From: CAYTAP01 sp964435775
Lineage (GTDB): Bacteria > Planctomycetota > Phycisphaerae > Tepidisphaerales > Tepidisphaeraceae
DNA length: 20,900 nt
Reading direction: 5' to 3'
Assembly (NCBI GenBank): GCA_964435775.1
Contig: CAYTAP010000075.1
Coordinates: 1-20,900 of the forward strand
In this document: positions 6,578 to 13,820 of the stretch, in pieces
Position numbering within the stretch: position 1 is the stretch's first letter
Layout: every line of letters starts with the position of its first letter
The notes under the pieces: generated by a model
The model's input: only the letters and a program-made list of their open reading frames with translations
Told to the model about the DNA's origin: nothing
Database searches by the model: none
Translations under genes and position numbers: made by a program

Positions 6578-8281
6578 TCAGGCGGTGACGCGGTAGATTT
6601 CCTCGAGGGTGGTGATGCCCTGCATCACCTTTTGGATCCCATCGACGCGGAGCGGTTGCAGGCCGGATTTGGCGGCGAGTTCGCGGATTTCGTTGACGGG
6701 CGCGCCGGCGGCGATCCGTTCGGAGATGACGTCGTCGGTGACGAGCAATTCATAAATGCCGATTCGGCCGGCATAGCCGATATTGCGGCAGCGTGAGCAC
6801 CCCTTGGGGCGGAAGAGGGAGTCGGGGACAGCACCAAATTTTTCCATGACGCGTTTCTCGTTGGGCGTCGGCTCGTAGGCCTCCTTGCAGTTGGGGCAAA
6901 GTTTGCGAACGAGGCGCTGGGCGAGGACGCCGGCGACGGTGGCGCCGATCAGGTAGGGTTCGACGCCGATGTTGACCAATCGCGTGACGGCGGAGACTGC
7001 GTCGTTGGTGTGGAGCGTGGAGAGGACAAGGTGGCCGGTCAAGGCGGCCTGGGTGGCGATGCGTGCGGTGTCCACGTCGCGGATTTCGCCGATCATCAGG
7101 ATGTCGGGGTCCTGACGCAACAGGGCGCGGAGGGCGTTGGCGAAGGTGAAGCCGGCCTTTTCATTGACCTGAAACTGGTTGATGCCATGCAGGGCGTACT
7201 CAACGGGATCTTCGACGGTGCAGATGTTGAGCGAATCGCTGCGAAGCTCATGAAGAGCGGCATAGAGGGTTGTGGATTTGCCCGATCCGGTCGGCCCGGT
7301 AACGAGAATGATCCCGTTGGGCAGCTCGATGAGTTTGCGCCATTGCTTGAGGGTTTCATAGCCGAAGCCGAGTTTTTCAACGTTGACCGAGGCTTTTTCG
7401 TTGTCGATGATTCGAACGACGACCTTTTCGCCATGCTTGCCGGGCATCGTACTGACGCGCAGATCGATGGGGCGCTTGTCCATCATGACATGGATGCCGC
7501 CGTCCTGGGGAAGACGGCGCTCGGAGATGTCCAGGCCGGCCATGATCTTGATGCGTGACGCGACGGCGGCGTGCATCTGGTATGGGGGGCGGAGTTTTTC
7601 GGCGAGACATCCGTCGATGCGGTAACGCACGCGGAGCACGCCATCCATCGGTTCGATGTGGACGTCGCTGGCGCCATCCTTGACGGCGTTGTAGATGATG
7701 TAGTTGACAAGCTTGATGACGGGGGAATCGCCGGCGGCCTGCTCGAGGTTGGCGATATCCTGGACCTGCTGCTCGATCAGCGTGAACTCGGCGGGATCGA
7801 CCTCCTCAATGATGTCGTCGATGACGAAGACCTTGTCGTTGGGGAGATACGTCTGGAGGGTCGCCTTGATGTCGCGGGTGGTCGCGGCAACGACCTGCAC
7901 GACGTGGCCGGAGTGGCGCTCGATCTCTTCAAGGAGGAACACGTTGGCCGGCTCGGGCACGGCGACGGTGAGAATCCCCTCGACGAGAAACAGGGGCAGA
8001 ACCTGGTGCTTTTCGAGAAATTCCTTCGGCAGAATGCTGATGATTTTCGGATCGGCGATGCGCGGGCTGACGCGGGCATAGGGAACGCCGTACGCCAGGG
8101 CGAGGGATTCGGTGATCTGGTCCTCGGTGCAGAAGCGCATCTCGATGAGAAGTTCGCCGAGAAGCTTCTGGTTGTTGCCGCGGCGCTGTTCATCAAGGGC
8201 GCGCTCGAGCTGCTCGGGCTTGAGCATGTCCCGTTCAATGAGGAGCTGGCCGAGAGGTTGGCGTTTGAGTGTGGCGATCAT
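6578..8281 (-). CDS. pilB: Type IV pilus / type II secretion assembly ATPase
   Basis: The 567-residue protein is a full-length PilB/GspE ATPase, which powers pilus or pseudopilus assembly at the inner membrane. An MshEN-type N-terminal region (about 1-145), which in relatives binds c-di-GMP, precedes the secretion ATPase domain. Visible motifs are Walker A GPTGSGKST (329-337), the Asp box ending TVEDPVEY (355-362), Walker B DPDILMIGEIRD (391-402), the His box LTGHLVLSTLHTND (414-427) and the zinc tetracysteine Cys462/465/495/498. All residues needed for activity appear intact. It is encoded just after the STAS gene (70 bp), downstream of the secretin and signalling block. PilB and GspE cannot be told apart from the sequence alone. 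PilB is favoured because pilMNO are present. Confidence 0.95.
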   Translation of the reverse strand: MIATLKRQPLGQLLIERDMLKPEQLERALDEQRRGNNQKLLGELLIEMRFCTEDQITESLALAYGVPYARVSPRIADPKIISILPKEFLEKHQVLPLFLVEGILTVAVPEPANVFLLEEIERHSGHVVQVVAATTRDIKATLQTYLPNDKVFVIDDIIEEVDPAEFTLIEQQVQDIANLEQAAGDSPVIKLVNYIIYNAVKDGASDVHIEPMDGVLRVRYRIDGCLAEKLRPPYQMHAAVASRIKIMAGLDISERRLPQDGGIHVMMDKRPIDLRVSTMPGKHGEKVVVRIIDNEKASVNVEKLGFGYETLKQWRKLIELPNGIILVTGPTGSGKSTTLYAALHELRSDSLNICTVEDPVEYALHGINQFQVNEKAGFTFANALRALLRQDPDILMIGEIRDVDTARIATQAALTGHLVLSTLHTNDAVSAVTRLVNIGVEPYLIGATVAGVLAQRLVRKLCPNCKEAYEPTPNEKRVMEKFGAVPDSLFRPKGCSRCRNIGYAGRIGIYELLVTDDVISERIAAGAPVNEIRELAAKSGLQPLRVDGIQKVMQGITTLEEIYRVTA

Positions 8282-8351
8282 GGCGATGCGTTCATGGATT
8301 CGTTCGGACCATTCATTTGCTATTTCGCTGCATCGATTGTCATGGCACGGT

Positions 8352-8690
8352 CTATCGCATTGTTTTCATGGCGGTCGCGAGATCGGGGTGGGTTTCAAAG
8401 CGCTGTGCCAGCCGGGTGATTTCCAGGATTTTCTGGCAGTGTTCGTCGAGCCCGACGATCTTGAACTGACCGAAGAGGTCTTCGGCGCGGCGTTTGATCC
8501 AGAGGAGCGCTTCGAGCCCGTCGCTGTCCATGAAGCCTGATTTTTCAAAGTCGATGACGTAATCAACGATCTGTTGCTGCTCGATCCGCTCCTCAACGGC
8601 CTTGCGAACGAGCGCGGCGGCCTCGCCGTTGAACTCGCCGTCGATGGCGACGACGCAGACCTGAGAGTATTGATCGCACTTGATGCCCAT
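8352..8690 (-). CDS. STAS-domain protein (anti-anti-sigma-like)
   Basis: The 112-residue protein is a single STAS domain. It has an N-terminal strand (VCVVAIDGEFNGE), a central strand (YVIDFEKSGFMDSDGLEALLWI) and a C-terminal helix and strand with FKIVGLDEHCQKILEITRLAQRF. In SpoIIAA and RsbV the loop reads DSSG or DSTG and carries the phosphorylated serine. Here it is DSDG (55-58), so one Ser remains and the next position is Asp. The ATG at 8690 has an aaagga binding site 5 nt upstream, which rules out the longer frame to 8753. No RsbW-type kinase or PP2C phosphatase is encoded nearby. Its place between the HD-GYP gene and pilB suggests control of the pilus machine rather than of a sigma factor (inference). 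Confidence 0.88.
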   Translation of the reverse strand: MGIKCDQYSQVCVVAIDGEFNGEAAALVRKAVEERIEQQQIVDYVIDFEKSGFMDSDGLEALLWIKRRAEDLFGQFKIVGLDEHCQKILEITRLAQRFETHPDLATAMKTMR

Positions 8691-8718
8691 GATTCCTTTC
8701 AGCGCCGCCCCGCCGCGT

Positions 8719-10464
8719 TCACGCCGCGGGGAGCGCCTCAATGTCCAGAACACGCCGGGTTGATTGCTGATGGTCGCGGATCAGCGTACGGAACTGGTCG
8801 GATTCGATCCGAAGAAACGCCTCGGCCAGCCGCGGATCAAACTGCGTGCCGGCGCATCGCCGGATTTCGATCAGCGCGAGCTCAAGCGGCAGCGCGTTGC
8901 GATACGTCCGGTTGGAGGTCATCGCGTCGAAGCAGTCGGCCAGGCAGATGATGCGGCCCATCATCGGGATGTTTTCCCCATGCAGCTTCGCGGGATACCC
9001 CTTGCCGTCGAAGCGTTCGTGATGGTGCAGCACGCCGGGGATGATGTCGGCGACCTGCTTGATGTCATGAAGAATCCGCGCCCCGATCTCCGGGTGCTTT
9101 TTCATCTGGTCGAACTCCTCGGCCGTCAGACGTCCGGCTTTTTGCAGGACCGATTCGGGGACGCCGATCTTGCCGACATCATGAAGCAGCCCGGCCATGT
9201 AAATCCGCTCGACCTCGTGGGCGCCGAGGCCGACTTCCTGCGCCAGGGCGCGGGACAGCATGGCGACGCGCTCGGAATGGCCGCAGGTGTAGGGGTCCTT
9301 GGCATCGACGGCGCTGGTGAGTGAATGGAGCAGGCCCATCATGAGTCCATGCACATCACCGAACAGTTTGGCGTTCTCAAGATATATGGCCGATTCGTTG
9401 GCGATGGAGTTGAGGAGCTTGGAGTCCTGGGAGTCGAACTCGCCATCGTCCTCGACGGCTTGCTTGTCCAGACCGAACAGGCAGCCAAGCACCTTGTCCT
9501 GGCGCTGCAGAGGAACGGCGATGAGGTTGCGGGCGTGATCACCCAGCCACGCCCACTCCGTGTGATCGCGCAGGTTGTTGACAATCAACGGGCTTTTTCG
9601 ACGGCTGAGTTGATCGATCAATTGATCGGCCATCCGCTGAACGTGTCCGGGGGGAAGGGTCATGGAGCCATAAAGAACGGGTTCCTGCCCGGTGGCGTTG
9701 TCTTCATGCAGGGCGACGCCCATGCCTTGGACCGCCATGACTTCGAGGACATCGAGGCAGGCCTGCTTGAAGAAATCGCGGGCGCCGCGGTTGATCTTCA
9801 TGCCGCCGGAGATTTGATAGATGAGGGACAATTCCTCGTAAGTCGTGGCGAGCTGGGTGGAGAGGCCCTCCAGCTCGGCGGTCATGGAGTCGAGGCGCAT
9901 CTGGTCGTCGATCATCGCGCTCAGGAGGCGGCTGTGCCGCTCGAGATCTTCACCTTTGTAGGCGGGGAGCATTTCGGCCTGCTGGGCGAGCCACGGACCA
10001 TCAAGGCCCAGCCGCGAGCAGGCGCGGAGGTTGTCCTCATTGAGACTGAACCCCCGACTCCTGGCGACGGCGAGAACGAAGCCCACGGGATGGCGCTTTT
10101 TCACGCAGGGAAATGCGGCAACGGTCAGGCCGGGGATCGCGCTCCAGAGCGTGTGGGGGGATCGAGGCGTCAGGGTCTTGACCAATTCACCGGCCGAGGC
10201 CTCGGGCGACTGGGGATATTGAATCGAGGGCATGGCGTAACGCTGAAAAAACAAAGCCCCGACCGGATCATGCCAGACAACCTCCCCTTCGACATTGATC
10301 AAAGCCAGGTGAAGCCCATCGGCGCGGAGGCGCGCGGCGAGGCTGTCCAGCACCGCCGGCGGCAGGAAGGGTTGCGACGGCGTCGCCGCCGCCACATGAC
10401 GGCGCAATGTCGATGGGCTTGGCTGATAATCGCTGGATGCTGTTGTCTTGGACATTTTATACAT
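8719..10464 (-). CDS. GAF and HD-GYP c-di-GMP phosphodiesterase
   Basis: The 581-residue signalling protein has three parts. An N-terminal region (about 35-165) I cannot name; it has GAF-like strands and may be a degenerate sensor. A short helical linker (about 175-215) leads to a GAF domain (about 215-370) with NLIAVPLQ and VLGCLFGLDK. The C-terminal HD-GYP domain (about 375-560) has the metal and catalytic signature: His428-Asp429 in LLHDVGKIG, the HHHERFDGKGYP block with Gly489-Tyr490-Pro491, and LADCFDAMTSNRTYR. HD-GYP enzymes hydrolyse c-di-GMP, and the full motif set suggests activity. There is no receiver domain. The gene immediately upstream encodes a free receiver. A second Met (10455) is an alternative start, and neither start has a strong binding site. 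Confidence 0.92.
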   Translation of the reverse strand: MYKMSKTTASSDYQPSPSTLRRHVAAATPSQPFLPPAVLDSLAARLRADGLHLALINVEGEVVWHDPVGALFFQRYAMPSIQYPQSPEASAGELVKTLTPRSPHTLWSAIPGLTVAAFPCVKKRHPVGFVLAVARSRGFSLNEDNLRACSRLGLDGPWLAQQAEMLPAYKGEDLERHSRLLSAMIDDQMRLDSMTAELEGLSTQLATTYEELSLIYQISGGMKINRGARDFFKQACLDVLEVMAVQGMGVALHEDNATGQEPVLYGSMTLPPGHVQRMADQLIDQLSRRKSPLIVNNLRDHTEWAWLGDHARNLIAVPLQRQDKVLGCLFGLDKQAVEDDGEFDSQDSKLLNSIANESAIYLENAKLFGDVHGLMMGLLHSLTSAVDAKDPYTCGHSERVAMLSRALAQEVGLGAHEVERIYMAGLLHDVGKIGVPESVLQKAGRLTAEEFDQMKKHPEIGARILHDIKQVADIIPGVLHHHERFDGKGYPAKLHGENIPMMGRIICLADCFDAMTSNRTYRNALPLELALIEIRRCAGTQFDPRLAEAFLRIESDQFRTLIRDHQQSTRRVLDIEALPAA

Positions 10465-10568
10465 CTTTTTGTCCGTGCCGTGGTGCGTATGGGGCTGCTG
10501 TGGATCGTGCCTGTCCTTTGCTTACCTCGGGGCGCGCTGGCGAAACTCCGAACAATTGCGGGGCACGC

Positions 10569-10946
10569 TCATGCGGGGATGGCATCGAGAATCTCGTTCA
10601 CCGTCGCCAACAGTTGGCGCGGGCTGAACGGTTTGGAGATCATGCGGAGGATGCCGCTTTGTTCAGTGTCATGCGGCTCCAGGTGATAGCCTCGGGCGGT
10701 CAGCATGATCGCGGGGATGGCGCTGGTCGTCGGGTCCTGCTTGAGCTTCTGACAAAGTTCCAGCCCCGACAATCGCGGCATGTGGTAGTCGGTGATGAGC
10801 AAGTCCGGCTGCTCGGCATGCGCAATCTCGAACGCCTCCTGTCCATCGGCCGCCGTCAGGACGTTGAAGCCCGCGTTGCGCAGCTTCAGCGAAACGACGT
10901 GCAGGATGTGGGATTCATCATCGGCGACAAGGATGGACTTATTCAT
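10569..10946 (-). CDS. Single-domain response regulator (receiver only)
   Basis: The 125-residue protein is one CheY-like receiver with no output domain. The acidic pair Asp9-Asp10, the phospho-acceptor Asp53 in LLITDYHMP, Thr83 in MLTARG and Lys105 in ISKPFSP are all in place, so phosphorylation should be possible. The ATG at 10946 has a ttggag binding site 7 nt upstream. A TTG at 10958 is a weaker alternative. It lies 55 bp downstream of the histidine kinase gene and upstream of the HD-GYP gene. The likely flow is kinase to receiver to an effector bound in trans. In RpfG-type regulators the receiver and HD-GYP parts are fused. Here they are separate neighbours. Confidence 0.93.
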   Translation of the reverse strand: MNKSILVADDESHILHVVSLKLRNAGFNVLTAADGQEAFEIAHAEQPDLLITDYHMPRLSGLELCQKLKQDPTTSAIPAIMLTARGYHLEPHDTEQSGILRMISKPFSPRQLLATVNEILDAIPA

Positions 10947-11001
10947 GGTGTTCTCCAATGGTTAATTGATTCGCGTGATCGTTTGCACATCCAAGGCCTT
11001 T

Positions 11002-12465
11002 TCAGGCCGTCAATTCCAGTTCAAAGCCGAAGATGCTCCCTTTGCCCACTTCGCTTTCGACAAACGTTCGCCCGCCATGCACGTTTTCAACAATGTGCTT
11101 GACGAGCGGCAGTCCCAGGCCGGTGCCTTTGGCCATGTGGTTGTTGGCATCGACCCTATAGAACTTATCGAACACATAAGGGAGGTCCTTGGGCGGAATC
11201 CCGACGCCGGTGTCGGAAATTCGGGTGCTGACTTTTCGCGTGGTTTCATCGACGAGCGTGCAAATCGTGATGGTTCCGCCTTCGGGGGTGTATTTGACGG
11301 AGTTGCTGAGAAGGTTGAGGACCGCCTGATAGAGCATGTCCTTGTCGGCGAGAGTCTGATAATAAACGGGCGTCAGTTGCTCGATGAGCGTGATCTTCTT
11401 CCCGGCCGCTTGTGGCGTGATGACTTCGAGGGCTTCTTTCAACACGACCGTGAGACTCAACGGCTGCTTGTTGATCTTGACCAGACCGGATTCGATCCGC
11501 GAAACGTTCAGAATGTTGTCGATAAGCCGCGAGAGGCGATTGGCCTCGTTTTGAATGACCTCGTGGAACTCGCGCCGGGTCTTTTCATCCTCGGCCTCCC
11601 CGTCAATGAGCATTTCAACATACGCCTTGATCGACGCCAGCGGCGTGCGGAGCTCATGGGAAACATTGGACACGAAGTCGTTTTTCATCTGCGCGACTTC
11701 TTTTTCGCGGGTCATGTCATGAAGGACCGCGACGACGCCGGCGGGTTGATCGGACTGGTCCGCGACGCAGGAGAGTGTCACCTTGAAGGTTTGCGCCTTG
11801 GCGATGCGCGCCGCGCCATCGGGACCGATGACCTTTTGGAGCATCTGGTGCTCGATGATCCGCCGTCCGCTCATCGAATTACTTTGACGCATGTCGCGGA
11901 TCATTTCGACAATCTTCCTGTCATTGATCAGCGTTGCGATCGGGGTGCGGGGGGCGCGATTGAGATCGAACTCGAACGTGCGGGCGGCGGCGTCGTTGGC
12001 GAGGACCAGCTCATCAAAGGGATCCGTGACGAGCACGGCATCGTTGATGCTGTAGAGAATCGCCTGCGCGTGTCGGCGCTCGGCGGTGGCGACCTTGAGT
12101 TGGATTTCAAGCTCCTTGATGCCCATCCTCGCCTCGTCGACGCTCCGCTCGGCGGTGGAGACCAGATCGTTGATGCTCTCGGCCAGGGGGATGAGGTCGG
12201 CGCTGTTGGCGACGATGTCGCCCGCCTGCCCCTGGCGGGCCATCTCACGAAGCATGTGAACAAAGCGATGGTGATCGATCGCCAAGCCCGCGCTGGCGAC
12301 CAAGCCGACAAGCGCGGCGACGAGAAGGAAGCAAAGGCCGAGCAGTTGATCGGCGGGCATCTCGTGGAGGCGTTGCAATGAAGCACCGGCGGGCGTGACG
12401 AGGCAAACGGTCGCACCGATGAGGAGGATCAGAATCAGGATGGAGATAACCCAGCCACGCCGCAC
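11002..12465 (-). CDS. Membrane sensor histidine kinase with PAS domain
   Basis: This is a 487-residue kinase. Two membrane helices (about 6-24 and 41-63) enclose only about 16 extracytoplasmic residues. A HAMP-like linker (about 64-130) and a PAS domain (about 134-255) precede the HisKA region with His270 in VSHELRTPLASIK. The ATP-binding domain shows the N box NLLSNSVKYTPE (384-395), G1 DTGVGIP (418-424), F box FDKFYRV and G2 GTGLGLPL (447-454). This architecture matches the PhoR/WalK class. With such a short outer loop, sensing is probably in the membrane or through the PAS domain. The GTG start at 12465 has a ggagg site about 6 nt upstream. No DNA-binding response regulator follows, only the free receiver, so output may be post-transcriptional. 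Confidence 0.93.
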   Translation of the reverse strand: MRRGWVISILILILLIGATVCLVTPAGASLQRLHEMPADQLLGLCFLLVAALVGLVASAGLAIDHHRFVHMLREMARQGQAGDIVANSADLIPLAESINDLVSTAERSVDEARMGIKELEIQLKVATAERRHAQAILYSINDAVLVTDPFDELVLANDAAARTFEFDLNRAPRTPIATLINDRKIVEMIRDMRQSNSMSGRRIIEHQMLQKVIGPDGAARIAKAQTFKVTLSCVADQSDQPAGVVAVLHDMTREKEVAQMKNDFVSNVSHELRTPLASIKAYVEMLIDGEAEDEKTRREFHEVIQNEANRLSRLIDNILNVSRIESGLVKINKQPLSLTVVLKEALEVITPQAAGKKITLIEQLTPVYYQTLADKDMLYQAVLNLLSNSVKYTPEGGTITICTLVDETTRKVSTRISDTGVGIPPKDLPYVFDKFYRVDANNHMAKGTGLGLPLVKHIVENVHGGRTFVESEVGKGSIFGFELELTA

Positions 12466-12564
12466 GGAAAGCCTCCGGAAGTCAGGGACACAGTTGATGC
12501 TTCGAGCCTCGCCCCCCGCCGGGGCGGTTCATTTCAAGATCGTTCGACGGATGAATGGCACGCC

Positions 12565-13767
12565 CTACCGCGCGCCCGAGGCGCTGGCGACGAGGGTGCG
12601 CGCCAGCTCGTTGTCGGGATGGACCCGCAACGCCGCGTCATACCATTTGAGCGCCTGGGGCGTGTTGCCCAGCTTTTCGAGCACGTAGCCGACCATGCAC
12701 AGGCTGGTCGCGTCGGCGGGATTGATCGCGTTGGCCTTTTGAAAGGCGGCCAGTGCGTCGGTCAGACGATCCTGTTTCAACCGAAGGTAGCCCAGGAGCA
12801 ATTGCGGATCGGCGTCGGCCGGCTTGAGCGTGATCGCCTTGGCGATCGCCAATTCGGCGCGGCGCAGGTCATGCAAACCAAACGCGGCGCGGGCCAGGTC
12901 AAGAAATGTTCCTGCGTTGTTTGGATCGGACTGGGCGGCCAGTTCAAGGTGCGTGCGTGCATCACCGAACTGCCCAAGCTCCACTTCGCATCGTCCGAGC
13001 GCGGTGAGAACCGCCGGGCTGGCATGCGAGGCATCATCAGGCACCAGTCGGCGGAGAACCGAGGCGGCCTGCGCGTATTGACGGTCGTAGCAGAGGGCAA
13101 GCCCCAGGCGTTCGCGGATGCCGTCATCCTGATCGGCAAGCAGGCTCGCCTGGCGCAGCATTTCCACGGCGTCGTGGTAATGGCCCTGCGTCACTTGAAG
13201 CTGCCCGATGGCGTCGCGGATCGCGGCGCTGTGTTCGAAATAGACGAGGCGCTCCTGAAGCAGCGCCAGCGCCTCCGCGCCGCGATTGAGTGTGACGAGC
13301 ATTTCCGCGCGGGCCATCACATACGCGAGTTCCTTCGGGTCCTTTTCGGCGGCGCGAGTGTAGAGGTCATACGCGGTCTGCGGTTTTTGCCAACGCTGAT
13401 AGATCACGCCGCCGAGATATTCCGCCTCGGCGTTTTTGGGGTCGAGGTCGCGGGCGGTGACGAGCTCTCGGTCGGCGAGCTCCAACTGGTTTTGCTCGAT
13501 GGCGAGTTTGGCCATCAGAATATGAAGCGGCGCGCTTTTGGGCGTCAGGCGCAGCGCCTCATCGAGACTCTTGCGGCAGGCCGTGAAGTTGCCCATTTTG
13601 TACTGGTTTTGCGCGACACCGAAGAGGACGTTGGACCGCGCCAGGTTCCATTCGAGCGTGGCCTCTTCGCTGGGCGGGGTGCGCTTGGTGGTCGAACAAC
13701 CACTCAGCGCACCAATGACCAGCGCCAAACCCACCACCGTCGAGAGAAATCGTTGCCGTAAGATCAT
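12565..13767 (-). CDS. TPR-repeat lipoprotein, possible secretin pilotin
   Basis: The 400-residue product starts with a lipoprotein signal. A basic N-terminus and hydrophobic core lead to the lipobox ALSGC, giving Cys24 as the lipid anchor. The rest is tetratricopeptide repeats, with about nine helix-pair units showing the usual Gly/Tyr/Ala/Pro spacing (for example AEYLGGVIYQRW, GKCxVELGQFGDARTHLELAAQSDPNN-like and GNTPQALKWYDAALRVHPDN). TPR lipoproteins such as PilF/PilW help secretins multimerise and insert in the outer membrane. The gene directly follows the secretin gene, which supports that role. The ATG at 13767 was chosen because aaagga lies 6 nt upstream. A TTG at 13773 is also open. 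PilF itself is shorter, so orthology is not certain. Confidence 0.85.
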   Translation of the reverse strand: MILRQRFLSTVVGLALVIGALSGCSTTKRTPPSEEATLEWNLARSNVLFGVAQNQYKMGNFTACRKSLDEALRLTPKSAPLHILMAKLAIEQNQLELADRELVTARDLDPKNAEAEYLGGVIYQRWQKPQTAYDLYTRAAEKDPKELAYVMARAEMLVTLNRGAEALALLQERLVYFEHSAAIRDAIGQLQVTQGHYHDAVEMLRQASLLADQDDGIRERLGLALCYDRQYAQAASVLRRLVPDDASHASPAVLTALGRCEVELGQFGDARTHLELAAQSDPNNAGTFLDLARAAFGLHDLRRAELAIAKAITLKPADADPQLLLGYLRLKQDRLTDALAAFQKANAINPADATSLCMVGYVLEKLGNTPQALKWYDAALRVHPDNELARTLVASASGAR

Positions 13768-13820
13768 GATCAATCCTTTGCCTGGCCTTCCTTAAAGATC
13801 ATGGACGCAAGACGAGAAGC

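Noticed and set aside
9325..10686. Long plus-strand open frame of 453 codons
   Set aside because: It lies antisense to the HD-GYP gene, has no domain or binding site support and is a shadow of GC-rich third positions.
10966..12381. Long plus-strand open frame of 471 codons
   Set aside because: It is antisense to a histidine kinase with all motifs intact. Its own translation shows no recognisable family.
12510..12526. GC-rich hairpin (cgcccc / ggggcg) between the histidine kinase and TPR genes as a terminator
   Set aside because: There is no T-run after it in the direction of transcription, and the 6-bp stem may be chance in GC-rich DNA.
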